Of a stretch of DNA of 58,488 bases, positions 1 through 8,575 are shown in pieces. Each line of letters starts with the position of its first letter. Within the stretch, counting starts at the first letter, position 1. Origin of the DNA: an uncultured Selenomonadales bacterium (GTDB taxonomy: Bacteria; Bacillota; Negativicutes; Selenomonadales; Selenomonadaceae); contig OMWN01000072.1 of NCBI GenBank assembly GCA_900314765.1, positions 1 to 58,488 on the forward strand, written 5' to 3'. Below the pieces are notes generated by a model, which was given only the letters and a program-made list of their open reading frames with translations, had not been told where the DNA came from and did not search any database. Made by a program: the position numbers and the translations under genes.

Positions 1-260
1 AAAGTATACTTTGTGAAACGATTTCGGAAACACATGAAGAAAGGCTATGCGTAGCGGAATCAAATAGCAGAAGCGTCCCATTTATTGATATAACTTCACA
101 AAACTTACGCGTCTTTATGACGCAACGATAAATAAAAATACAATGCAACATAACGTTGTCAAAATCACCCCACCACCGCCTACGGGAAGACATGCCACTG
201 GCATGTCTTCCCCCTTCCCTCAAGGGGCGGACAAATACACGGTCGTAAGCAAACATTTTC
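1..260. other. Gene-free window edge with a perfect palindrome
   Basis: No credible coding region is seen here. It contains a perfect 13-bp inverted repeat (184-196 and 200-212, loop ACT), followed by a C-rich/G-rich pair around 213-230. The flanking string CACCCCACCACC recurs near 33042, next to a family C repeat, so this may be another repeat type of this genome. Any gene it belongs to lies outside the window. Confidence 0.4.
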
Positions 261-266
261 ACCACT

Positions 267-317
267 AAAAAACGGCATCGCGAACGAGACTAAAAATCTC
301 GTCACGATGCCGTTTTT
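267..317. terminator. Bidirectional intrinsic terminator
   Basis: A 13-bp stem (AAAAACGGCATCG with CGATGCCGTTTTT) continues into a second short stem (CGAGA/TCTCG). It is flanked by A and T tracts, so it could stop transcription on either strand. It may end an upstream gene outside the window. Confidence 0.7.
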
Positions 318-353
318 ATTTGGCAAAATATGCGATTATACGTCAAATACGAA

Positions 354-388
354 TCAAAAAGCCCTGATGCATACGCATGCATCAGGGC
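354..388 (-). terminator. Terminator after tRNA-Glu / gltX
   Basis: A perfect 12-bp inverted repeat (361-372 with 377-388, 4-nt loop) is followed on the minus strand by TTTTTGATT. It lies just 3' of tRNA-Glu and fits the end of a gltX-tRNA-Glu transcript. Confidence 0.8.
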
Positions 389-400
389 GAATTTGCAAAT

Positions 401-475
401 TGGTGACTCCTACCAGATTCGAACTGGTGAACCCGCCGTGAGAGGGCGGTGTCTTAACCACTTGACGAAGGAGCC
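401..475 (-). tRNA. tRNA-Glu (anticodon CTC)
   Basis: A complete 75-nt cloverleaf reads on the minus strand. The 7-bp acceptor stem is GGCTCCT with AGGAGTC (one G-T wobble), the T-arm contains GTTCGAATC, and the 3' CCA is encoded. The anticodon loop CTCTCAC between CCGCC and GGCGG gives anticodon CTC, which reads GAG. It lies 13 nt downstream of the stop of gltX, whose product charges this tRNA, so the two may be co-transcribed (inference). Confidence 0.95.
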
Positions 476-488
476 GTGGATTATATTA

Positions 489-1955
489 CTATATTTCTTC
501 CAATTTTGCAAGTCCTTTTTTCAATCTTTTTATAGATTCTTCTTGACCGAGCAGATAAAGTATCTCGGTGACGCCGCCCGGTGTGACTTTTTGACCGGAA
601 AGCGCAATTCTCAGCGGCCACATGACGGTGCCGAGCTTCGCCGCTGCGCGCGTCACGACGCCGGGCATCGTGGCGTCGATGGAGTACGGCGTCCAGCCCG
701 GCAGATACGAGAACATGTCTATGGCAATCGGGATGATATTTTTTGCGACATCGAGCGTGACTTTGTTACGTTTGTTTTTGAAAAGCTCGACATCGTAGTC
801 CGGCAGCTCGCGGAGGAATGCTATTTTCTCTGGTATTTCACTGAAGCGAGAAACTCTCGTGCGAAGGATGCCCGCAAGGTACAGCCACTTCTCGCGCACT
901 TCATCCGTCAGCTCTCCAGCGAACGGCAGCGCCGCCCGCGCAAAATCGTTGTCGTTCATCGCCTTGAAATATTCGCTGTTGAACCAATCGAGCTTCGCGT
1001 AGTCGAAAACAGCAGGCGATTTCGAAAGCCCATCAAGCGAGAAAATCTTCATGAGCTCGTCCATCGAGAAGACCTCTTGATTTGACTTCGGGCTCCAGCC
1101 CAAAAGCGCCACGTAATTCGTGATGGCCTCCGGCAGATACCCCATCTCCGTGAGCTCGGCAAAGCTCGTCGCGCCGTGACGCTTCGAGAGCTTCGAGACG
1201 GAGCCGTCTTCATTTTTGCCCATGACAGGCGCAAGGTGAATAAACGCCGGCAGCTCCCAGCCGAACGACTCATAAAGGAGCACATGCTTCGGCGTCGATG
1301 TGATGAACTCCGTGCCGCGAATGATGTGCGTCACACCCATCAAGTGATCGTCGATGACGTTGGCGAAATTATACGTCGGCATGCCGTCTCGCTTAATGAG
1401 CACTTGGTCCTCGAGCTCGTCGTTGTTGATAGTAATCGCGCCGTGCACGACATCGTTGAACGTCGTCGTTCCCGTGAGTGGCATTTTCTGACGAATGACA
1501 AACGGGTCGCCATCATCGAGATGCTTTTTTATCACCTCTGGCGCAAGGTCGCGACAATGACGATCATAGCCCGCATAGCTTTTTCCGTCGCCGCTGTCCT
1601 TGTGCTCAGCGTCTGGGTCGCAGAAGCAGCGATACGCATAGCCCTTTTCGACGAGTTCCATCGCATACTTCATATATATTTCCTTGCGCTCGCTCTGCAC
1701 ATACGGGCCAAAGTCTCCGCCGATGTCCGGGCCCTCGTCGGGGATGATATTCGCAGCGGCGAGCGTCCTTTTTATGAAATCAACGGCATCCGGCACGTAG
1801 CGCGCCCTGTCCGTGTCCTCTATCCTCAAAATAAAGTCGCCGCCATTCGCCTTCGCGAAAAGATAAGCGTAAAGAGCAGTGCGCAGATTACCGATATGCA
1901 TGTAGCCTGTCGGGCTCGGTGCAAATCGAGTGCGCACACGTTTTTCCTCTAGCAA
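489..1955 (-). CDS. gltX: Glutamyl-tRNA synthetase
   Basis: Class I cytosolic synthetase that attaches glutamate to tRNA-Glu. The nucleotide-binding motif appears as PSPTGYMHIGN near the N-terminus and the KMSKS equivalent is KLSKR, with a GltX-type anticodon-binding domain behind it. The frame is open from an ATG at 1991, but neither that ATG nor the one at 1970 has a ribosome site. The TTG at 1955 has GGGGG eight bases upstream; a GTG at 1937 (GAGG, six bases) would also suit the family, whose members usually start just before VRTRFAPSPTG. In organisms lacking GlnRS this enzyme may also charge tRNA-Gln; that cannot be judged here. Function is secure; the exact start is not. Confidence 0.95.
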   Translation of the reverse strand: MLEEKRVRTRFAPSPTGYMHIGNLRTALYAYLFAKANGGDFILRIEDTDRARYVPDAVDFIKRTLAAANIIPDEGPDIGGDFGPYVQSERKEIYMKYAMELVEKGYAYRCFCDPDAEHKDSGDGKSYAGYDRHCRDLAPEVIKKHLDDGDPFVIRQKMPLTGTTTFNDVVHGAITINNDELEDQVLIKRDGMPTYNFANVIDDHLMGVTHIIRGTEFITSTPKHVLLYESFGWELPAFIHLAPVMGKNEDGSVSKLSKRHGATSFAELTEMGYLPEAITNYVALLGWSPKSNQEVFSMDELMKIFSLDGLSKSPAVFDYAKLDWFNSEYFKAMNDNDFARAALPFAGELTDEVREKWLYLAGILRTRVSRFSEIPEKIAFLRELPDYDVELFKNKRNKVTLDVAKNIIPIAIDMFSYLPGWTPYSIDATMPGVVTRAAAKLGTVMWPLRIALSGQKVTPGGVTEILYLLGQEESIKRLKKGLAKLEEI

Positions 1956-2002
1956 TTTTTTTACCCCCATATAGTTAGATATTATGCTCATAGATGATAC
2001 TT

Positions 2003-2032
2003 ATTTTACTACATATTGCTTGATTGAGACAA
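2003..2032 (-). promoter_or_regulatory. Probable gltX promoter
   Basis: On the minus strand, TTGTCT (2027-2032) and TAAAAT (2003-2008) are 18 bp apart, just upstream of gltX. It diverges from the promoter of the LPS operon. Confidence 0.5.
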
Positions 2033-2050
2033 GACAATTTAAGTCTCTCA

Positions 2051-2059
2051 TGATATAAT
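2051..2059 (+). promoter_or_regulatory. Extended -10 promoter of the LPS heptose operon
   Basis: TGATATAAT (TG, one base, perfect TATAAT) sits 34 bp before the TTG start of the first heptosyltransferase gene. The -35 region is weak, as is usual for extended -10 promoters. Confidence 0.6.
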
Positions 2060-2092
2060 TATGAAGATAAATTTTTAAGGACGCGATAAAAT

Positions 2093-3124
2093 TTGAATAA
2101 CATAACGGTGCCGAAGGACATCAATCGCATATTGATCATCGACCTCGCATTCATCGGCGACGTGCTACTGATGACGCCTGTTGCGCGCGCACTCAAAAAA
2201 ACATACGCCAACGCGACCATCACGGTCATGACGATACCGATGACGGAATCCATCGCGCGCATGAACCCGTACATCGATGACGTCATTGTCTACGACAAGC
2301 GCGGCAAAGACAGCGGGCTCATCGGCATGTGGCGCGTCGCTGAGCGCATAAAGCCGAAAAATTTCGACCTCACCGTGTCGATGAACTTCGCGGTGCGCGG
2401 TGCCGTCGTCGCATGGCTTGCCGGCATTCCCTATCGCCTTGGCTATGATGCTCAGCACGGCGGGCTTTTCCTCAATCTCATTCAGTCGTCGAAGCGCGAC
2501 GACATAAAGCATGAGACGGAAAATCACCTCGAGGTGCTGCGCCCACTTGGCATAAACGACAAGGCACAGGACACATCGCTTGCGCTCAACATCCCTGAGA
2601 GCGCTGTCGCCTCACTCGCAGAAAAAGCAAAGCGGCTTCACATTCCCAATGAAGGCTATCTCGTTCTCTGTCCATTCGGCAGCTACGAGCGAAAGGACAT
2701 ATTTCAAGCGACGGCGGCTCACATCGTGCGCCACTACTCCGCGCGGCGTGCCATTTTCCTCATAGGCGGCAAGGCAGAGGAGCCTCGCCTCATGGAAATA
2801 GCGCGACTCGCAAAGCTCCCGCAGAACAACGTGCTGGCAGGTACGCTGACGCTTGCGGAGCTTGCCGCGTTTCTCTCGAAGGCCGATTGCCTCATCACGT
2901 GCGATACAGGCCCCATGCACATCGCGCAGGCCGTTGGCTGCCGCACAGTCGCGATATTCGGACCTACTGACCCTCGCGTGTGGGGGCCGCGCGGCAAAAA
3001 CGACGTCACACTCACGCAGGATTTCGACTGCTCGCCCTGCTGGGGCAAAGGAAAATGCCTCCACGAGTACGCCTGCGTCGGCAATACGACGGCACGCGAC
3101 ATCATGCGCGCCGTGGAGCAATAA
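2093..3124 (+). CDS. LPS heptosyltransferase, GT9 family (WaaF/RfaF type)
   Basis: Predicted to transfer ADP-heptose to the LPS inner core on the cytoplasmic face of the inner membrane. The 343-residue length is normal for glycosyltransferase family 9. The N-terminal strand ILIIDLAFIGDVLLMTP is typical, and the nucleotide-sugar signature CDTGPMHIAQAVG begins at about residue 270, followed by FGPTDPRVWGP. The start is TTG, with AAGGA upstream. It opens a co-directional run with a second GT9 enzyme, hldA, hldD and gmhB, whose products make the ADP-heptose donor. Whether it adds the first or second heptose cannot be told from sequence alone. Confidence 0.88.
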   Translation: MNNITVPKDINRILIIDLAFIGDVLLMTPVARALKKTYANATITVMTIPMTESIARMNPYIDDVIVYDKRGKDSGLIGMWRVAERIKPKNFDLTVSMNFAVRGAVVAWLAGIPYRLGYDAQHGGLFLNLIQSSKRDDIKHETENHLEVLRPLGINDKAQDTSLALNIPESAVASLAEKAKRLHIPNEGYLVLCPFGSYERKDIFQATAAHIVRHYSARRAIFLIGGKAEEPRLMEIARLAKLPQNNVLAGTLTLAELAAFLSKADCLITCDTGPMHIAQAVGCRTVAIFGPTDPRVWGPRGKNDVTLTQDFDCSPCWGKGKCLHEYACVGNTTARDIMRAVEQ

Positions 3125-3173
3125 ACTAATGGCAACGCATTAAGAAATTCAAATCTAAGGAAAATAATCTGAC

Positions 3174-4334
3174 ATGGCTGACACATATAAAAATATTCTT
3201 GTCATAAACTTGATGCATATCGGTGACCTCATGCTCGTAACGCCCGTGCTGAGGACGCTGCGCTCATTCTACCCGAAGGCGCGGCTCACGCTCTTGGCCG
3301 ACAAAAAGCTACGCGACCTCGTCGAGTACAATCCCCACATCGATGAATGTATGCTGATTGACAAAAAAGGCAAGGACGACCACCTCGGCGCCTTCATAAA
3401 ATTCATCGGCAAGGTTCGTGCCAAAAAATTCGATCTCGTCATCAATCTTCATCGCAACGAAAGAGCCTCAGCGCTCGCGGCATTCTCGGGCGCAAAGCGC
3501 ATCGTCGGATATTCAAAGCCCGGCTTTTCACTTTTCTTCGACGAAGTGTTGCCGAACAAAAAGGCCATCATGCACCAAATTCATTCGCATTTTGAAGTGC
3601 TCGAGAAAGCGTGCGGCGTCACGAGGCTCGACGACGGCGGCCTTGAGATGGAGCTGCCTCCCGGGGCTGATGATGAAGCAAAAAAGCTATGGGAAAAGAA
3701 TTTCCCTAAAGGCAAAAAAGTCATCGCGTTCAATATTGGCGCAAGCTGGGAGACAAAGCGCTGGCTTGACAGCTATTTTGCAGAGTGCGCTGATAATCTT
3801 TTAGACCGTGGATACGCCATAGCATTTTACGGTGGCCCGATGGATGAGGAAATCGTGAGGCGCTGCATCAGCAAAATGAAGCACAAGGACAGCGAAAACA
3901 TCAAAATTTTCACGGGCAAGGTCTCGCTCGGCGTGCTCGCAGGCATGCTGAGGCGCTCTGCGCTCTTTCTCACTACGGACTCTGGCCCCATGCACGTCGG
4001 CGTCGCCATGAATGTCCCCATTGTCACGATGTTTGGCGCGTCGCCCGTGCCGGGATTTTACCCGTACGACGCGAAGGATATTCTCATAAAAACGCCAGAG
4101 CCCTGCCATCCCTGCGGCATTCACGTATGTCCGAAAAGGGGCGATGACTTCATGGGCTGCATGAAGCACATGCCTCCTGCCCTCATAATGAAATACGTTG
4201 ACGAGCTGCTCGCGAAATATGAAAACATGACGGGGCGGTGGCCGTCGCATTACGGCAAATACGAATGTGAGGTAATAGAGCCCACGATAAATGACGTCCT
4301 GTCGCTCATGCCAAAGCAGAAGGAGATTTCATGA
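3174..4334 (+). CDS. LPS heptosyltransferase, GT9 family (second copy)
   Basis: A second family 9 glycosyltransferase (386 residues), clearly paralogous to the gene before it. It has NILVINLMHIGDLMLVTPVL at the N-terminus and TTDSGPMHVGVAMNVP followed by FGASPVPGFYPYD in the C-terminal donor domain. It carries a C-terminal extension of about 50 residues, and a cysteine-rich stretch (CHPCGIHVCPKRGDDFMGC) whose role is unknown. It starts 49 nt after its neighbour, and its stop overlaps the hldA start (ATGA), indicating translational coupling. It probably adds another heptose to the core; the acceptor is unknown. Confidence 0.87.
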   Translation: MADTYKNILVINLMHIGDLMLVTPVLRTLRSFYPKARLTLLADKKLRDLVEYNPHIDECMLIDKKGKDDHLGAFIKFIGKVRAKKFDLVINLHRNERASALAAFSGAKRIVGYSKPGFSLFFDEVLPNKKAIMHQIHSHFEVLEKACGVTRLDDGGLEMELPPGADDEAKKLWEKNFPKGKKVIAFNIGASWETKRWLDSYFAECADNLLDRGYAIAFYGGPMDEEIVRRCISKMKHKDSENIKIFTGKVSLGVLAGMLRRSALFLTTDSGPMHVGVAMNVPIVTMFGASPVPGFYPYDAKDILIKTPEPCHPCGIHVCPKRGDDFMGCMKHMPPALIMKYVDELLAKYENMTGRWPSHYGKYECEVIEPTINDVLSLMPKQKEIS

Positions 4335-5338
4335 ACAAAAATCATAAATCGCTGATTGATTTCGTAAAGAACAGCGTCAAGGATTGCCACGTCCTCGTCG
4401 TTGGCGACGTGATGCTCGACAAATATTTCTACGGCGAGGTCACGCGCATTTCACCGGAGGCTCCCGTGCCCATCACGCGCGTCACTCGCGTGAAAGAGAC
4501 ACTCGGCGGCGCGGCCAATGTCGCGCACAACCTCTCGCGCATGGGCGCGAATACGTCCATAGCGGGATTCATCGGCACCGACTACCACGGCGACAGCCTC
4601 ATGGAGCAGTTTCGCCTGCGCGGCATTGACACGAAAAACATCATAGAGGCATCGGTCCCGACGACCACAAAGCTGCGTGTCATCGGCGGTCATCAGCAAA
4701 TGATGCGCCTCGATTTCGAGGACACAACGGCGCTGGATGACGGCGCAATGGAAAAACTCATAAAGAGCGTGAAGGCCGAGCTCAAGCAGCACAGCGAAAA
4801 CACGGCGGTGATACTCTCCGACTACGGCAAAGGCGTATGCACAGCGGAAAACTGTGCGGCCATCATAGATGCGGCACACGAGAGCGGCATCCCCGTCATC
4901 ATTGACCCGAAAGGGCGCGACTGGGAGCGCTACAGTGAGGCCGACTACATCACACCAAATCTCAAGGAACTGAACGAGGTGCAGAAAACGCCCGCCGCGA
5001 ATACAGATGACGAAGTGGCTCACGCTGCTCGATACGCCATGAGGAAATACCACATACACGGCATGGTCGCGACGCGCTCCGAATGTGGCCTCACGCTCGT
5101 GAGGTCGCACGTGAAGAACGCCGTGCACATTCCGACAAAGGCGCAGGAAGTCTTCGATGTCTCAGGCGCCGGCGACACGGTCATAGCGATATTTGCACTC
5201 GCCATTGCGGGCAGCATAGCGCCACGTGATGCCGCGTACCTCGCGAATTTGGCCGCAGGCGTCGTCGTCGCTCACCTCGGCACGTACGCTATCAGCAACG
5301 ACGAGCTTCTAAGTGCCCTCGAGCAAGAACAGGAATAA
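4331..5338 (+). CDS. hldA: D-glycero-beta-D-manno-heptose-7-phosphate kinase
   Basis: PfkB/ribokinase-fold kinase that phosphorylates heptose 7-phosphate at C1, an early step to ADP-heptose. GDVMLDKYFYG begins at residue 25, the substrate region ISPEAPVPITRV follows, and the catalytic GAGD motif has its Asp at residue 282. At 335 residues only the kinase half of the bifunctional HldE is present. The adenylyltransferase half must come from a separate hldC gene, which is not in this window. The start codon overlaps the preceding stop. Confidence 0.92.
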   Translation: MNKNHKSLIDFVKNSVKDCHVLVVGDVMLDKYFYGEVTRISPEAPVPITRVTRVKETLGGAANVAHNLSRMGANTSIAGFIGTDYHGDSLMEQFRLRGIDTKNIIEASVPTTTKLRVIGGHQQMMRLDFEDTTALDDGAMEKLIKSVKAELKQHSENTAVILSDYGKGVCTAENCAAIIDAAHESGIPVIIDPKGRDWERYSEADYITPNLKELNEVQKTPAANTDDEVAHAARYAMRKYHIHGMVATRSECGLTLVRSHVKNAVHIPTKAQEVFDVSGAGDTVIAIFALAIAGSIAPRDAAYLANLAAGVVVAHLGTYAISNDELLSALEQEQE

Positions 5339-5392
5339 ATTCAATTTAAAATAAACGACATAACATTTCACATCATTTTAGGAGGAAAAAAC

Positions 5393-6364
5393 ATGATCAT
5401 CGTAACAGGTGGCGCCGGATTCATCGGCAGCAACATCGTGAAAACACTGAACAGAGAAGGGCGCGACGACATTCTCATCGTCGACGACCTCAAAGATGGA
5501 CAGAACTATAAAAACCTGCGTGGTCTGAAATTCATTGACTACTGCCACAAGGACAACTTCCTGCAGAGCATTGAGTCCAACGACTTCGACGGCTCCGACG
5601 TCGATGCCATTTTCCACGAGGGCGCTTGCTCCGACACGATGGAGTACGACGTGAACTTCATGATGACGGTGAACTACGAGTACTCGAAAGCGATGCTCCA
5701 CTATGCGCTAGAGCATCGCATACCGTTCTTCTACGCATCGTCCGCCTCCACATACGGCGACGGCTCCAATGGATTCCGTGAAGAGGACGACTGCGAGAAT
5801 GCGCTCAATCCATACGCGTTTTCAAAACTCGTGTTTGACCGCTACGTCCGTCAGCTGCTTCCGGACGCGAAAAGCCAAGTCGTTGGCCTCCGCTATTTCA
5901 ACGTCTACGGCCCGCAGGAGCACCACAAAGGCAAAATGGCCTCCATTTTCTATCAGCTCTACAATCAAATAAAAGAGACGGGCGTCGCGAAACTTTTCGG
6001 CGCATACGACGGCTACGAAAAAGGCGAGCAGCGCCGCGACTTCATATACGTGAAAGACGTCGTGCGCGTCAACCTCTGGTTCTTCAAGCACAAAGGACCG
6101 AACGGCATCTACAACTGCGGCACGGGACACGCCCACACATACAACGAGGCGGCGCAGGCCGTCATCGACGCCCTCGGCAAAGGCAAAATCGAATACCGCG
6201 CGTTCCCTGAGGTCCTGCGCGGCAAATATCAGTCATTCACCGAGTCAGACCCATCAAAGCTCATGAGCGCCGGCTACGACGAAGGATTCTACGACATGCG
6301 CGACGCCGTGAAAGAATACGTCGACTTCCTCGAAGACGGCGGCTACTTCAGATATGTCAAATAA
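5393..6364 (+). CDS. hldD: ADP-L-glycero-D-manno-heptose 6-epimerase
   Basis: Extended short-chain dehydrogenase/reductase that epimerises ADP-D,D-heptose to ADP-L,D-heptose, the donor for the heptosyltransferases upstream. The Rossmann motif TGGAGFIGS starts at residue 5. The catalytic pair is Tyr141 and Lys145 (YAFSK), and SSASTYGDG provides the Ser/Thr. A strong AGGAGG lies seven bases before the ATG. The 323-residue length is normal. Its last 11 bases overlap gmhB. Confidence 0.93.
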   Translation: MIIVTGGAGFIGSNIVKTLNREGRDDILIVDDLKDGQNYKNLRGLKFIDYCHKDNFLQSIESNDFDGSDVDAIFHEGACSDTMEYDVNFMMTVNYEYSKAMLHYALEHRIPFFYASSASTYGDGSNGFREEDDCENALNPYAFSKLVFDRYVRQLLPDAKSQVVGLRYFNVYGPQEHHKGKMASIFYQLYNQIKETGVAKLFGAYDGYEKGEQRRDFIYVKDVVRVNLWFFKHKGPNGIYNCGTGHAHTYNEAAQAVIDALGKGKIEYRAFPEVLRGKYQSFTESDPSKLMSAGYDEGFYDMRDAVKEYVDFLEDGGYFRYVK

Positions 6365-6854
6365 GGCGCTGTTTTTTGATAGAGATGGCACGCTGAATGT
6401 CGATGTGCATTATCTCCACAAAATAGAGGATTTTAAGTGGATAAACGGCGCGCCAGAGGCTATCCGCTACGCGAATGAAAAGGGTTATCTCGTCATTGTC
6501 GTGACAAATCAAAGCGGCATCGCGCGCGGATATTTCACGGAGGACGATGTCCATGCACTTCACGATTACATGAATGAGTGTCTCGAAAAATACGGCGCGC
6601 ATATTGACGATTTCTACTATTGCCCGCATCTCGTTGACGGCAAGGTAAAATCGTATGCTATCGATTGTGATTGCCGTAAGCCGAAGCCGGGTCTCATCGA
6701 GCGCGCGATAAAGGAGCATGACATCGACCGCAGTGCCTCGCTGTTGATTGGCGACGGCGACCGCGACATCGAGGCAGCACAAGCGGCTCATGTGCGCGGC
6801 GTGAAGTACACAGGCGGGAGTCTCCTCACGCTTGTAAAGGAATGTCTTGATTAA
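6354..6854 (+). CDS. gmhB: D-glycero-beta-D-manno-heptose-1,7-bisphosphate 7-phosphatase
   Basis: HAD-superfamily phosphatase that removes the 7-phosphate in ADP-heptose synthesis. The nucleophile motif is Asp9-Arg-Asp11 (FFDRDGTLN). The GmhB-type zinc site is visible as Cys90, His92, Cys105 and Cys107, with RKPKPG after it and GDGDRDIEAA as the C-terminal acidic motif. The start lies within the end of hldD, so translation is probably coupled. It is the last gene of the operon, and a terminator follows. GmhA, which starts the pathway, is not in the window. Confidence 0.92.
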   Translation: MSNKALFFDRDGTLNVDVHYLHKIEDFKWINGAPEAIRYANEKGYLVIVVTNQSGIARGYFTEDDVHALHDYMNECLEKYGAHIDDFYYCPHLVDGKVKSYAIDCDCRKPKPGLIERAIKEHDIDRSASLLIGDGDRDIEAAQAAHVRGVKYTGGSLLTLVKECLD

Positions 6855-6907
6855 AAAATTCCAAACTTTGGCCGTTTGGATTTTGCAAAATACATATCGT
6901 GAGCATT

Positions 6908-6953
6908 AAAGATGAGTGAACATTAAATTTCGCTCATCTTTATTTTTGCTTTT
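6908..6953 (+). terminator. Terminator of the LPS heptose operon
   Basis: An 11-bp stem with one mismatch (6908-6918 with 6931-6941) is followed by TATTTTTGCTTTT. It lies about 55 nt after the gmhB stop. Confidence 0.8.
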
Positions 6954-6954
6954 C

Positions 6955-6983
6955 TTGAAAAAAGGCATATTCGATAGTATAAT
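6955..6983 (+). promoter_or_regulatory. Promoter of the LysR-family gene
   Basis: TTGAAA (6955-6960) and a perfect TATAAT (6978-6983) are 17 bp apart, 62 bp before the ATG. Confidence 0.75.
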
Positions 6984-7045
6984 ATCTATTGATATTTAAT
7001 ATACCTGTCTTGCATATTTAACTAAAACGCTAAGAGGCGAAGCAA

Positions 7046-7942
7046 ATGGAACTAAAGGACATGCAGGCTTTCTATGCTGTGGTCGAGGAAGGAAACATCA
7101 GCCACGCGGCCATACGGCTCGACATCGCGCAGCCCGCGCTTTCGCGCCAGATGAAGCGGCTCGAGTCATCGCTCGGCGTCCAGCTTTTCGAGCGTGGCAG
7201 CCGCAGGATACGCCTGACGGACGCGGGGCGTCTACTTTATTCGCGCGTTGAGCATATACTGTCGATGGTGGACGGCACGGTCAGGGAAATCACGGAAATC
7301 GGCTCCGGCCTCTCGGGCTCGCTCCGCATAGGCGCGGTCACGTCGTCGGGCGCCATGATTCTCCCCTACCTCATGAGCGCGTTTCACAAGCTGTACCCTC
7401 ACGTGCTCTTCGAGGTCTGGGACGCGGAGGGCACGCGCGTCCTCGAGATGCTCGACAATCACATGATAGACATCGCCATCACGCGGACGCAGGTCGAGAA
7501 AAGCCTCTACGAGTCAATTCTCCTCACGAACGAGCCGCTTGTCATGGTCATGAGAAAAGACGACGCCATGAACGCGCACATAAAAATCGACGATGCGCCG
7601 CTCCCCATTGCGACGCTAAAAGATAAGTCCATCATCTTGCCACTCAGATGGAAGGCCGCCTTCAACTCTCAGTGCCAGAAGGCGGGCTTCACGCCGTCGA
7701 TCGTCTGCGAGAGCGACAGCATCGTGCAGGATGTCCTCGCCGTGCGTGCGGGGCTCGGCATGGCGCTTCTGCCTGACTCGGCGCGCGGGCTGATCACGGA
7801 CGACGGTGCGCTCATCGTCAAAAAAATACAGCCGGAGCTTTTGACGCATACCGTCGTGTCGTGGCTCAAAAAGCACAGTCTCTCGGCCAGCGCCGCGCAT
7901 TTCATAGAGCTGTTCAAGAAAATGTATGTGGAGAAACACTGA
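7046..7942 (+). CDS. LysR-family transcriptional regulator
   Basis: DNA-binding regulator of 298 residues with a winged helix-turn-helix in the first 65 residues (NISHAAIRLDIAQPALSRQM, then LFERGSRRIRLTDAGR). A periplasmic-binding-protein-like effector domain follows. The AGAGG site lies eight bases before the ATG, and the gene has its own consensus promoter. Neighbours on both sides are in the same direction but have their own promoters, so the usual divergent-target clue is missing and neither regulon nor effector can be named. Confidence 0.9.
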   Translation: MELKDMQAFYAVVEEGNISHAAIRLDIAQPALSRQMKRLESSLGVQLFERGSRRIRLTDAGRLLYSRVEHILSMVDGTVREITEIGSGLSGSLRIGAVTSSGAMILPYLMSAFHKLYPHVLFEVWDAEGTRVLEMLDNHMIDIAITRTQVEKSLYESILLTNEPLVMVMRKDDAMNAHIKIDDAPLPIATLKDKSIILPLRWKAAFNSQCQKAGFTPSIVCESDSIVQDVLAVRAGLGMALLPDSARGLITDDGALIVKKIQPELLTHTVVSWLKKHSLSASAAHFIELFKKMYVEKH

Positions 7943-8013
7943 TTTTCGTCAGTCTGCCCATTTCAATCAACGTTAATCCGTCTTAATCAATGTTGCCGAT
8001 GAGAATTAATCTG

Positions 8014-8042
8014 TTGCATAAATCGCTTCATTGTCGTATAAT
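8014..8042 (+). promoter_or_regulatory. Promoter of the FlK-like thioesterase gene
   Basis: TTGCAT (8014-8019) and TATAAT (8037-8042) are separated by 17 bp, 50 bp before the chosen ATG. Confidence 0.75.
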
Positions 8043-8092
8043 GTACGGAACGAAAGAAAACTTTTACATTTTATGATTTTGAGGTGAAGAAA

Positions 8093-8518
8093 ATGGCAGA
8101 GGAAAAGAAAATCAACGTTGCTGAGAAAATAAAGGTCGGGATGGAGCGCCTGGAGTCGACGTCATGCGACGCGTCAAACACGGCGCAGGCGATGAAAAGC
8201 GGCACACTGCCCGTATTCGCGACGCCCGCGATGACAGGCCTCATGGAGCACGCCGCATCAAATCTCGTCGAGCTTTTGCTGCCTGACGGATGGACGAGCG
8301 TCGGCACGATGATCAACGTCGAGCACGTCTCAGCGACGCCATTCGGCATGAGGGTCACGGCGAAAGCGACGGTGACGAAAGTCGAAGGCCGCAAGATCAC
8401 GTTCGACGTCAAGGCACTCGACGCCACGGGCGAGATTGGGCATGGCATCCATGAGCGTTTCATCGTCAACAAGGCCAAGTTCCTCGACAAAGCGCTCGCC
8501 AAGGTCAACACAAAATAA
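8093..8518 (+). CDS. Hotdog-fold thioesterase, FlK (fluoroacetyl-CoA thioesterase) family
   Basis: Small single-domain hotdog protein of 141 residues. It matches the FlK pattern: VFATPAMTGLMEHAA, then SVGTMINVEHVSATP. The three residues used for catalysis in Streptomyces FlK have equivalents here: Thr44, Glu52 and His78. The ATG at 8093 is preferred because GAGGTGA sits five bases upstream; the GTG at 8084 is part of that site. FlK itself hydrolyses fluoroacetyl-CoA, but the widespread anaerobe relatives have no proven substrate, so only acyl-CoA thioesterase activity is inferred. It has its own promoter and a repeat downstream. Confidence 0.8.
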   Translation: MAEEKKINVAEKIKVGMERLESTSCDASNTAQAMKSGTLPVFATPAMTGLMEHAASNLVELLLPDGWTSVGTMINVEHVSATPFGMRVTAKATVTKVEGRKITFDVKALDATGEIGHGIHERFIVNKAKFLDKALAKVNTK

Positions 8519-8575
8519 TTTAAACGCCCGCGTCTTGACGACGGTGGGACAAAAAGTTTCATAAATTTGTAAAAT

